15,227 bases of DNA, taken from the NCBI GenBank assembly GCA_964606165.1, contig CAZSFQ010000025.1, positions 1 through 15,227 on the forward strand, written 5' to 3'. This document shows positions 1 to 6,808 of the stretch, piece after piece (position 1 is the stretch's first letter; every line of letters begins with the position of its first letter). The stretch comes from UBA4923 sp964606165 (GTDB lineage Bacteria > Bacillota > Clostridia > Saccharofermentanales > DTU023). Position numbers and translations under genes: made by a program. The notes under the pieces were generated by a model, which worked only from the letters and a program-made list of their open reading frames with translations, did no database searches and was not told where the DNA came from.

Positions 1-54
1 GAACCCCCGTATTTAGCTTGGGAAGCTAATGTTCTGCCATTGAACTACACCCGC
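1..54 (-). tRNA. tRNA-Gly, anticodon CCC, 3' end cut by window edge
   Basis: On the minus strand the sequence opens with the acceptor 5' half GCGGGTG (54-48), followed by a D arm with GTTC/GAAC stem, an anticodon stem TTAGC/GCTAA and a seven-base loop TTCCCAA at 24-18. This places anticodon CCC at 22-20 and reads GGG glycine codons. The variable region and the start of the T arm (GGGGTTC) follow before the window ends, so about 20 bases are missing, including the rest of the T arm, the 3' acceptor strand and any encoded CCA. It lies 43 bases downstream of cyuA but has its own promoter. Confidence is high for the tRNA and the isotype. Confidence 0.95.
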
Positions 55-73
55 GGGTCTTTTGACTTTTCGC

Positions 74-101
74 ATTATACCAGAGCGGGAGCTGTTTTCA
101 A
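74..101 (-). promoter_or_regulatory. Promoter of tRNA-Gly, overlapping the cyuA stop codon
   Basis: On the minus strand there is a -35 box TTGAAA (101-96), a 16-base spacer and a perfect -10 TATAAT (79-74) preceded by TGG, giving an extended -10. The expected start point is about 67, leaving a leader of roughly 13 bases before the mature tRNA at 54. The -35 box covers the cyuA stop codon (100-98), so the promoter is embedded in the end of the gene upstream. Box matches are seen directly; activity is inferred. Confidence 0.75.
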
Positions 102-1399
102 CAGTCACCCTGCTTGTTCAGCATTATATTGAGGAGCAGGTCGTCCATACTGGTCATGCCTTCCTTGGAAATCCGTTCCATGTTACGGATGGTCTCCTCA
201 ACATCGCTTTCAATGACCCCGTCAGTCGCCGCAATCTCCTTGCCCCGCATGGCAACCAGGGCTGCCTGCACGGCGGCGTAGATGGAAACGGACACTTTCA
301 GGGCGCATCCAAGTTTTGCCCCGTCACAGATCATACCCGTGAGGGTGCCGAACATATTCTGTACCGCCGCGATGACCTGGTTGAGTTCTCCGCCAAGCAA
401 CATAACCACGCCGGCGCTGGCACCGACCGCCGCCCCTGTCGCCCCGCAAAGAGGGGACAGCCTTCCATAACTCTTTTTGACATGGATGGCCACAAGATGA
501 CTGAGCGTTTGCGCGCGCAGGAGTGCCTCTTCCGAACTCTCAAGGTAGTCGGCGGCCGCCGTGATACAGACCGTGGCCGTAATACCCTGATTCCCGCTTC
601 CAGAGTTGCTCATGACAGGGAATGACGCGCCCGCCATGCGCGCGTCGGCCGCCGCCGAGGTCCAGGCAGCACAGTAATCGGAAAGTGAGCAGGTGGACCG
701 GTCAAAGTTGGGATCCGTCATGTAACAGGCCTCGGCAATCGAACGCCCCACCTCCAAACCGTAGCTCCCTGTCAGCCCTTCACGGGCGATGCGTTCGTTC
801 AGAAGCATGGCCTGGCGAATAATGTCCAGGCGGCTGAGATCAACCCGGGTCGCGAAATCCCAGATTTCACGCAAATCGTCAGCTGTGATGGCGGCAGCCA
901 TTTCCTGCAAATGGGAAGCGTCATTGACAAAGGTCGGCTGGCCGTCCCGCTCAAGCTCCATGACCAGATCGTGCTTCCATGCAATGACGGCCCTGCCGGT
1001 ATGATCCCCTGTCTTGACCAGGACATCGATGAAAAGTGAAGGAGAGCCTGGGGGAGCGGGGTCTGATTTGATTTTTCCGCCTGCGTACAGGCGCTTTGCC
1101 TCAGTCAAATCTTTCTCTCCTATATCCTGGAGAACTTCAAGACCTAAATCCGGATTGCCGCCAACAGCACCGAGCGCGGCTGCCATGGCCGCGCCCATTT
1201 CTTTGGTTCCGGGGATAAAGACACCGAGTGCGTTCTTGTAAATACTGACGCTCGCCTTGAGCTCTATTGACTCAACCGATCCGGGCCCCGCCTCTTTCTT
1301 CGCCAGTGACGCCGCGTAAGCAACCGCCACCGGCTCCGTACAGCCGAGAGCGACGACCAGCTCTTCCTCCAATTGCTTTAGGAAATATTCCTGCTTCAT
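98..1399 (-). CDS. cyuA: L-cysteine desulfidase, CyuA / UPF0597 family
   Basis: A 433-aa cytoplasmic protein of the serine dehydratase alpha-like UPF0597 (YhaM/CyuA) family. The characterised archaeal and bacterial members are iron-sulfur enzymes that split L-cysteine into pyruvate, ammonia and hydrogen sulfide. The family motif GCTEP holds Cys20. Cys318, Cys358 and Cys365 have the 40- and 7-residue spacing I recall for the [4Fe-4S] ligands of the Methanocaldococcus enzyme, with Cys20 as the counterpart of its active-site cysteine. The glycine-rich SNSGSGNQG stretch is near residue 264. The frame extends upstream to 1501, but the ATG at 1399 is chosen because it has a GAGG seven to eight bases before it, starts the family sequence, and avoids running back into the preceding gene, which ends 16 bases upstream. 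Family assignment is firm; in vivo substrate is inferred. Confidence 0.88.
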   Translation of the reverse strand: MKQEYFLKQLEEELVVALGCTEPVAVAYAASLAKKEAGPGSVESIELKASVSIYKNALGVFIPGTKEMGAAMAAALGAVGGNPDLGLEVLQDIGEKDLTEAKRLYAGGKIKSDPAPPGSPSLFIDVLVKTGDHTGRAVIAWKHDLVMELERDGQPTFVNDASHLQEMAAAITADDLREIWDFATRVDLSRLDIIRQAMLLNERIAREGLTGSYGLEVGRSIAEACYMTDPNFDRSTCSLSDYCAAWTSAAADARMAGASFPVMSNSGSGNQGITATVCITAAADYLESSEEALLRAQTLSHLVAIHVKKSYGRLSPLCGATGAAVGASAGVVMLLGGELNQVIAAVQNMFGTLTGMICDGAKLGCALKVSVSIYAAVQAALVAMRGKEIAATDGVIESDVEETIRNMERISKEGMTSMDDLLLNIMLNKQGDC

Positions 1400-1415
1400 G
1401 ACGATCCTCGACAAC

Positions 1416-2699
1416 TCACTTCCTGATCCCGCCCTTGCTCCACTGTTTTTCTGAGATGAGATTAAGCGGCTTGCGGCAATCCGGGCAATCAATTGATGCA
1501 ATTTGATTTCGCTTCACAAGCGACATGCGCTCCCCGCAGACAGGGCAGTTATAGGCAGATGAAAGTGACCTGTCCTCACAGATAAGCCGCAACCGGTTCT
1601 TCACATCGAGTGTTCCGCAGTTGCGGCAGCGATACAGTTCCCGTGAGAAATCCAGCTCGCATTGGTCGGATTGCACCAGGTCAATCAGGATAAGCGGATC
1701 AATCTTCCCTGACCGGATCTCATCCAGTATTTCCTTGAAAATCTGGTGATCATCTCCCTGTCTCCCGAGAAAGAAAGTCTCATGGTATGGACAATCGGGG
1801 CAGTCCAGCTCGTAGGCCAGGCGCCAGGGCAGGCGCGAGGGTTTGTGGGAGGCGACCCTGATACCGGTCCCCTCAACAGGCGCCGTATGATCGACAAAAA
1901 GCACTGTCTGCACCGTCTCCTCTTCGGTGATGGTCACCATGGATATCGTGACATCATCGCCTTTCTTCTTTAACCTGGTTCCGGGGAGTTTGTCCAGCAG
2001 GACAGCCCGCCAGCTTCCATGATTGGAAGGTGTCAAGTCTTTGACGCGTACAAAGTTGATGTAATCATCAGGAACCGCAGGCAGTTCAGGTAATCCCTCC
2101 GGGGCTACCTCTTCCTCCCTTGCCGCCTCCAGCTTCTTTTGAAGATCGTCAGCCAGATTGTCGTAGACCTGCCGTTTTTTCTGCTCATCCCGGATAAAAC
2201 AGGCCGTCAGGATCCCCGGTTCAAGCGGGTCACGCAAGGGATCCAGGGACCGGAGCGCCAGGGTGCTGCGTTTCAGCGCGTCTGCCTCATGCAGGGCCAG
2301 GACCCCCTGCACAAAGGGGTGGCCGTTCAGTTCAAGTGTCGGTTTGACGACCATGACCAACATTTGCGGCAGCAAGGCGGCGGGTACAACCAGCACCTCT
2401 TCTGATTCGAAATACCGGTAGGTTTCTTCTTCAGGATCGGCGAATCCGAGGAAAGCGATTTTCAATACTTCATCAAGATAAGCGTAAGCCAGGTAGCCCG
2501 ACTCGCTGTCCGGCAATGTTTCCAGGCCCTCCTGCAAAAAGAGTTTCTTGTCGGGTGATACAACGAGGAATTTCTCATCAATTTGCCAAAATTCGTATGA
2601 TTTCAGCATGTGCCGCTTGATTTTCTTGGCCTTAAGTTTATTCATAGTGACGCCGCAAATTCTGTTCACTGACAGATGCGGTTCCTCCTTTTTTTTCAT
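1416..2699 (-). CDS. Uncharacterised protein with cysteine-rich, zinc-ribbon-like C-terminus
   Basis: I do not recognise the family. The longest frame is 427 aa, with no signal peptide or membrane segment. Residues 1-290 are charged and mixed, with an acidic helix-prone stretch around 180-200 (repeated Glu/Lys). The last third carries CxxC pairs at about 300-303 (CPDC), 358-361 (CRNC), 385-388 (CPVC) and 405-408 (CPDC), plus Cys347 and Cys374, which suggests two or more zinc ribbons and possible nucleic-acid or protein binding. The start is uncertain: the first ATG (2699) overlaps a likely -10 box, and a strong AAGGAGG lies inside codons 4-6. A downstream start is therefore likely: CTG at 2675 (8 bases after the site), GTG at 2669 (14 bases) or ATG at 2645. 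It precedes cyuA by 16 bases, so the two are probably co-transcribed. A role linked to cysteine use is only a guess from that position. Confidence 0.7.
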   Translation of the reverse strand: MKKKEEPHLSVNRICGVTMNKLKAKKIKRHMLKSYEFWQIDEKFLVVSPDKKLFLQEGLETLPDSESGYLAYAYLDEVLKIAFLGFADPEEETYRYFESEEVLVVPAALLPQMLVMVVKPTLELNGHPFVQGVLALHEADALKRSTLALRSLDPLRDPLEPGILTACFIRDEQKKRQVYDNLADDLQKKLEAAREEEVAPEGLPELPAVPDDYINFVRVKDLTPSNHGSWRAVLLDKLPGTRLKKKGDDVTISMVTITEEETVQTVLFVDHTAPVEGTGIRVASHKPSRLPWRLAYELDCPDCPYHETFFLGRQGDDHQIFKEILDEIRSGKIDPLILIDLVQSDQCELDFSRELYRCRNCGTLDVKNRLRLICEDRSLSSAYNCPVCGERMSLVKRNQIASIDCPDCRKPLNLISEKQWSKGGIRK

Positions 2700-2706
2700 T
2701 CTATCA
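2684..2706 (-). promoter_or_regulatory. Extended -10 promoter and strong RBS that put the annotated start in doubt
   Basis: On the minus strand TGA (2706-2704) plus TAGAAT (2703-2698) forms an extended -10 element just after the preceding terminator; no good -35 is visible. The expected start point is near 2691. It is followed at once by AAGGAGG (2690-2684), a near-perfect Shine-Dalgarno. The first ATG of the downstream frame (2699-2697) falls inside the -10 box, so it could not be on this transcript. This argues for a CTG (2675) or GTG (2669) start, or for another promoter upstream. Confidence 0.45.
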
Positions 2707-2731
2707 GTTGCTGCGCGGTTTGAATCTTACC

Positions 2732-2770
2732 TTAAAAACAACAGCGAGCGCTCCTGGAAGCGTTCGCTGT
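2732..2770 (-). terminator. Rho-independent terminator after the opp-lipoprotein unit
   Basis: Arms at 2741-2752 and 2759-2770 pair over 12 bases with one G-T wobble, around a six-base loop. On the minus strand the stem is followed by TGTTTTTAA. It lies 40 bases after the stop of the lipoprotein gene and just before the promoter of the next unit, so it separates the two transcription units. Confidence 0.88.
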
Positions 2771-2810
2771 CGCCACAGCTAATCAACATTTACCGAGGAT
2801 CGACCGGCAT

Positions 2811-4262
2811 TCAATCCAGCAATTGCAAGACTTCCGCAAATTCCGACACCTTGAATACAATGTTCTCTCCCTTTACATTTTCAAGTCTGGTACCGGATTC
2901 TTCGACGAAAAGATCACCAAGCCGATACAGGGCTTTCCCATTGTCGGCCCTGCCGGAGTTGATCTCGATCCCGTCAAAGGTCACATTGATCAGTTCCGAT
3001 TTGGTCGATTTGAGTGCGAGCAAGGCGGCATCAACGCTGACGCCTGAGCCAACATCAACGACAAGAGCTACATCCTGGAAGGTAATATTCTCCAGGGATG
3101 TTTCGTTCAACTCTTTAAAAAGTGCGATTTCCTTGTGTTTTTCAGGGTCGATCTTCTTGGCCTTCAAAGTCAGCTTGAAATTTGAAAGGGTGTGGTTGTT
3201 GCCAATAATTTTTCCACTGAAGCTTTCTCCCATGGTGAAAGCTGCACCCGAAAAATCGATGTCAGAAGTAATGATGTAGCCGTCAACCGGATTGCCTGAC
3301 TTGTCAACGCCCAGGAATCCGGTCTTGCCAGCATATTTCAGGTCGGAGGCCTTTGAAATCTGCGCGTATCTGCCTTCCGAGTATTTGAGGTAAATGGTTT
3401 TTCCCGCTGAATTGATCAGGTAATGGTCGATGGTTGATTCGTAAATCTCATCTTTTGCCCTGCGGATCTCCGCCCGGACTGTCTCATCAGAAGAGATGAT
3501 CTCGTAGCCCAGTTTATTGATGAAAAGGTCGGAGGTGTCGATTTCCGTTTCAGAATCGTCCTCACTTTCTTCCGGTTCTTCATATTCAATTTCCCTGATG
3601 TAATCGGGGAAGAGTTCGAAGAGCATTTCGTATACTTCCTTGTTGCTGGGTACCAGCTCCTCATGGGTGTAAGCTGCAAACACAAAGGGTTGCGTCAGCT
3701 CCGGATCAGCATAGTAGCCGTCGAAGGTCTTGCCCGGCTTTTCGATCAGGTTCTCGGTCGCGCTTGAGAGGGGTGTAATGGCGTCATTTCCAGTAATATT
3801 TTTGGAAAACATGACTCCCCCCGTCTCGGGGTCCACGTACTCGACTTTTGCCTGGGGAATCCAGCGCGCGTATAGGAACATGTCCTCCTGTACCCTGTCC
3901 TCGTCAAAATCCCATCGGTCTTCCGCCTTGAAGGCGTAACCGGTCACCTTCCCGCCCTCATCGACCAGATCCTCCTTGGCAGTGTACCAGCCTGCCAGAA
4001 TGTATCCGTCCTTAACCGGCTGGATTAACATGTCAGTCGTGCCCGCTGGTTTGAATACGTATGAATTTTTCAAATAAAAAGTTTCCCGGATCTCGCGGTT
4101 ATTCACTACGCCGCCCAGCGCGTTGTAGGTGACCAGACAGTCAAATCCCCAGTCACCTGGATCAACCGGCTTCCCCGCCACCGAGCAGGCAGAAAGAAGT
4201 AGACTGGCCGCGACGATCGTGATCAATAGGATCAGAGGATATCGTGTCTTACGATTTTTCAT
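2811..4262 (-). CDS. Surface lipoprotein with two InlB-type repeats and a beta-helix-like C-terminus
   Basis: A 483-aa predicted lipoprotein. Residues 9-26 form a hydrophobic signal ending in the lipobox LSAC, with Cys26 as the lipidated residue. Residues 43-135 and about 138-196 look like Listeria-Bacteroides (InlB B / Flg_new) repeats: each has the YVxxxTGG-like start and a GxxxxGWYT or FDGYYADP turn. An acidic linker (224-241, rich in Glu and Asp) follows. The C-terminal part from about 325 (TSDIDFSG, GKIIGNNHTLSNF) resembles GLUG or pectate-lyase-like right-handed beta-helix repeats. ATG at 4262 is supported by AGGGGGAA seven bases upstream. The gene follows the small membrane protein by 33 bases with no terminator between, so it is probably the last gene of the oppBCDF operon. 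Its role is unknown; binding of a polymer or host or partner surface is a guess from the repeats. Confidence 0.75.
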   Translation of the reverse strand: MKNRKTRYPLILLITIVAASLLLSACSVAGKPVDPGDWGFDCLVTYNALGGVVNNREIRETFYLKNSYVFKPAGTTDMLIQPVKDGYILAGWYTAKEDLVDEGGKVTGYAFKAEDRWDFDEDRVQEDMFLYARWIPQAKVEYVDPETGGVMFSKNITGNDAITPLSSATENLIEKPGKTFDGYYADPELTQPFVFAAYTHEELVPSNKEVYEMLFELFPDYIREIEYEEPEESEDDSETEIDTSDLFINKLGYEIISSDETVRAEIRRAKDEIYESTIDHYLINSAGKTIYLKYSEGRYAQISKASDLKYAGKTGFLGVDKSGNPVDGYIITSDIDFSGAAFTMGESFSGKIIGNNHTLSNFKLTLKAKKIDPEKHKEIALFKELNETSLENITFQDVALVVDVGSGVSVDAALLALKSTKSELINVTFDGIEINSGRADNGKALYRLGDLFVEESGTRLENVKGENIVFKVSEFAEVLQLLD

Positions 4263-4295
4263 TGATGAGTTCCCCCTAAACTGGTCTAACTAAAC

Positions 4296-4574
4296 TTATT
4301 TGAACCAGACTTTGATGCAAAACAGAATAAAAAGGGCAAAGCTGCCGAAAACAACCAAACCGAAGACGAGGTACGAAGCAAGTACGCCCAGGAAAGCGCT
4401 GACATACTCCCTCCTCGATGGTTTGACATCGGACTCTTTTGCCTGACCGGTTTGCCGTTTGTAAATTTTCCGCCTGAACATCGGACCTGGCATGCCATCA
4501 AGACTCATGTCAGCGATAACCCGGCCGTCGTCAACAAACACTTTTTTGTCTTTTTCTTTCGTCAACAAATTCAC
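4296..4574 (-). CDS. Small single-helix membrane protein with DDGRVIADM motif
   Basis: Up to 92 aa. A charged cytoplasmic-looking N-terminus holds VDDGRVIADMSLDGMPGPM (residues 14-32), then a basic stretch, then one long hydrophobic segment at about 57-88 and a short KVWFK tail. I recall short Clostridia proteins of unknown function with a similar DDGRxIADM stretch, but cannot confirm this. The coordinates use a GTG at 4574, six bases after the oppF stop; the only ribosome binding site, GAAGG, directly abuts it, so TTG at codon 3 or 4 (4568 or 4565) may be the real start. Its place between oppF and the lipoprotein gene suggests it works with the transporter or helps tether a complex at the membrane; this is inference only. 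Confidence 0.7.
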   Translation of the reverse strand: MNLLTKEKDKKVFVDDGRVIADMSLDGMPGPMFRRKIYKRQTGQAKESDVKPSRREYVSAFLGVLASYLVFGLVVFGSFALFILFCIKVWFK

Positions 4575-4580
4575 CCTTCA

Positions 4581-5585
4581 TCAATCCTGACTGTAAAGAT
4601 GACAGGCGACACAATGGTCTTCTTCGTATTCTTTGAACTTGGGCGCAATCTCGGAACATATTGGCATGACACTGGGACACCGGGTACGGAATTTGCATCC
4701 GGAAGGTGGGTTGACCGGACTTGGGATGTCTCCTTCAAGCACAATCCTGTTCATCTTGACGTCGGGATCGGAAACCGGAACCGCCGAAAGCAAGGCTTTC
4801 GAATAGGGATGCATGGGATTGGCGAACACTTTCTTCTTGTCGCCCATCTCCATCATGGTGCCCAGGTACATGACCCCGATGGTGTCGGAAAGATATTCGA
4901 CCACCGACAGGTCGTGTGAGATAAACAGGTAGGTATAGCCAAACTGCTCTTGCAGGTCTTTCATCAAGTTAATAATCTGCGCCTGGATGGAGACATCCAG
5001 CGCGCTCAGGGGTTCATCGGCGATAATGAATCTCGGGTTGAGCGCGACAGCCCGCGCGATGCTGATACGTTGCCGCTGACCACCCGAAAATTCGTGCGGA
5101 TAGCGGTAAAAGTACTGTGGCTGGAGGCCGCAATCGCGCATCACTTTCAGAATATAGGAGCGGTACCTGTTTTTGGGCACGATTTTATGTGACTTAACCG
5201 CCTCTCCGATAATCTCACCCACCGGGATGCGGGGAGAAAGACTCGAATAAGGATCCTGGAATATCATCTGCATCTGGGGCCGCATCTTGCGCAAAGTCCG
5301 CTTGGGCAATTTCGACAGATCCTTACCATCGAAAAAGACCTCACCGCCTGTTACATCAATCAGGCGAAGGATGGTCCGCCCAACCGTCGTTTTCCCGCAG
5401 CCGGATTCCCCAACAAGACCCATGGTCGTTCCCCGTTTGATGCTGAATGAAACATCGTCCACGGCTCTGACATAGCTTCGCCCTTTACCAAAGCCAAACT
5501 TGGAGACAGGGAAGTATTTCTTGAGGTTATTGACAACCAGGATGTCGTCCCCGGCTTGATCGTTGTGCGTATTTTCCTTATCCAT
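4581..5585 (-). CDS. oppF: Oligopeptide ABC transporter ATPase, OppF/DppF type
   Basis: The second ATP-hydrolysing subunit of a peptide importer, acting at the inner face of the membrane with OppD under the OppBC permease. Numbered from the longer GTG frame (5594), it shows Walker A GESGCGKT (62-69), the Q-loop region FQDP, signature FSGGQRQ (169-175), Walker B FIIADE (189-194), the H-loop His227 and the oligopeptide-transporter C-terminal HPYSKALLSAVP. A C-terminal cysteine set, Cys300, Cys306, Cys313 and Cys328, has the spacing typical of OppD/F-type ATPases. I chose ATG at 5585 because the AAGG in the intergenic sequence is 11 bases before it but only two bases before the GTG at 5594, whose G is also the last base of the oppD stop (TAGTG). 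Either start leaves the protein at 334-337 aa, normal for the family. Confidence 0.92.
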   Translation of the reverse strand: MDKENTHNDQAGDDILVVNNLKKYFPVSKFGFGKGRSYVRAVDDVSFSIKRGTTMGLVGESGCGKTTVGRTILRLIDVTGGEVFFDGKDLSKLPKRTLRKMRPQMQMIFQDPYSSLSPRIPVGEIIGEAVKSHKIVPKNRYRSYILKVMRDCGLQPQYFYRYPHEFSGGQRQRISIARAVALNPRFIIADEPLSALDVSIQAQIINLMKDLQEQFGYTYLFISHDLSVVEYLSDTIGVMYLGTMMEMGDKKKVFANPMHPYSKALLSAVPVSDPDVKMNRIVLEGDIPSPVNPPSGCKFRTRCPSVMPICSEIAPKFKEYEEDHCVACHLYSQD

Positions 5586-5593
5586 TGTGATCA

Positions 5594-6808
5594 CTACCTT
5601 AGGCTCTCTAGTACCTGCTCTTCATGCAGCACCTCATTGCTGTACAAGAAACAGGCCGTTGCATGATTCTCATTGAACTGGGTCATGGCGGGATAGTGCT
5701 CATGGCAGATCTCCATGGCGCTGTCACAGCGATTGCAGAAGTAGCAGTGATCCGGCATGTTGATGGGATTGGGCACCTGCCCCCGGATGCTGTAGAGCCG
5801 ATCCCCGACCTCTTCGCCTCCCGGTTTCGATCTCATCAGACCGACCGTGTAAGGATGTTTGGGGTGATGGAAGATCTCCCTGACCGTCCCTTGCTCAACG
5901 ATGCGTCCTGCGTACATGACAACGACATAGTCCGCCATCTCGGCGATCACGCCCAGGTCATGGGTGATGAACATGATGCTGCCATCGTACTTATCCTTGA
6001 TCTCCCGCAATAGCTCCAATATCTGGGCTTGAATCGTGACGTCCAGGGCTGTCGTCGGCTCATCCGCAATAACAAGCCGCGGATTACAGGCCAGGGCCAT
6101 GGCGATCATGACACGCTGCCGCATGCCGCCGGACAATTCATGAGGGTAATTGCCATAGATCTTCTCGCAGTCGGCAATACCAACCAGCTTCAACATTTCA
6201 ATGGAACGTTTCTTTGCCTCGGCATCCGATTTAACTTCCTTATGAACCAGCAGCACTTCGTCAAGCTGCTCGCCAATCTTGAAGACCGGATTGAGACTGG
6301 TCATGGGTTCCTGAAATATCATGGCAATCTCTTTGCCGCGAATTTTCAGCATCTGGTCCCTGGGCATTTTGGTAATCTCAAACACCTTGCCATCGCTGGC
6401 CTTGTAGCGGATGCTGCCAGCGACAGTCTGTCCGGTCGGCGCCTGCACCAGTTGCATGAGTGAGAGGCTGGTCACAGACTTTCCACAGCCCGATTCACCG
6501 ACAACCCCCACAATCTTGCCCTGGGGGACGTCAAAACTTACACCGTTGACCGCCTTGACGGTACCGACATCGGTGAAAAAATAGGTATGGAGGTCTTCAA
6601 ATTCCACAACATTGTTGGGATCCCGCATGACCGTCAAATACTCTTTTTCCGGGACATTTTTCCGGGCCTTGGCCCGCTCGAATTTTTTGATCAGCCGATT
6701 GTTATACCGGCTGACCTGCCGTTCTTCGCGGATCGTTAAGTAAACGGAATCGTCGATACCCTCGATTTTTCCCCGTTTGAATATTTTCAACCTTGCCAAA
6801 GTGGTCAC
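5594..6808 (-). CDS. oppD: Oligopeptide ABC transporter ATPase, OppD/DppD type, with N-terminal extension
   Basis: The first ATPase subunit of the peptide importer, 404 aa. It has Walker A GESGCGKS (104-111), FQEPMTSLNP after the Q-loop, signature LSGGMRQ (225-231), Walker B LVIADE (245-250), H-loop His283, and the C-terminal HPYTVGLM with Cys355, Cys361, Cys368 and Cys386 (plus Cys358). The ATPase proper begins near residue 67 (VVEFEDLHTYF), so there is a basic extension of about 65 residues not present in textbook OppD proteins (usually about 330-350 aa). The GTG start (6808) directly follows the oppC stop TAG; the sequence AGGTAGGTGA there could equally serve a TTG at 6799. Adjacent stops and starts indicate translational coupling through oppC-oppD-oppF. 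Confidence 0.92.
   Translation of the reverse strand: MTTLARLKIFKRGKIEGIDDSVYLTIREERQVSRYNNRLIKKFERAKARKNVPEKEYLTVMRDPNNVVEFEDLHTYFFTDVGTVKAVNGVSFDVPQGKIVGVVGESGCGKSVTSLSLMQLVQAPTGQTVAGSIRYKASDGKVFEITKMPRDQMLKIRGKEIAMIFQEPMTSLNPVFKIGEQLDEVLLVHKEVKSDAEAKKRSIEMLKLVGIADCEKIYGNYPHELSGGMRQRVMIAMALACNPRLVIADEPTTALDVTIQAQILELLREIKDKYDGSIMFITHDLGVIAEMADYVVVMYAGRIVEQGTVREIFHHPKHPYTVGLMRSKPGGEEVGDRLYSIRGQVPNPINMPDHCYFCNRCDSAMEICHEHYPAMTQFNENHATACFLYSNEVLHEEQVLESLR

Noticed and set aside
1400..1501. N-terminal extension of the cyuA frame
   Set aside because: It overlaps the end of the upstream gene, lacks family similarity, and the ATG at 1399 has a good ribosome site.
2548..3279. A 243-codon open frame on the plus strand
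   Set aside because: It spans the terminator and is antisense to two minus-strand genes with better support.
4286..4501. Alternative 71-codon frame overlapping the small membrane protein
   Set aside because: It occupies the same strand in another frame; the chosen frame has better spacing to oppF and a coherent motif plus membrane helix.
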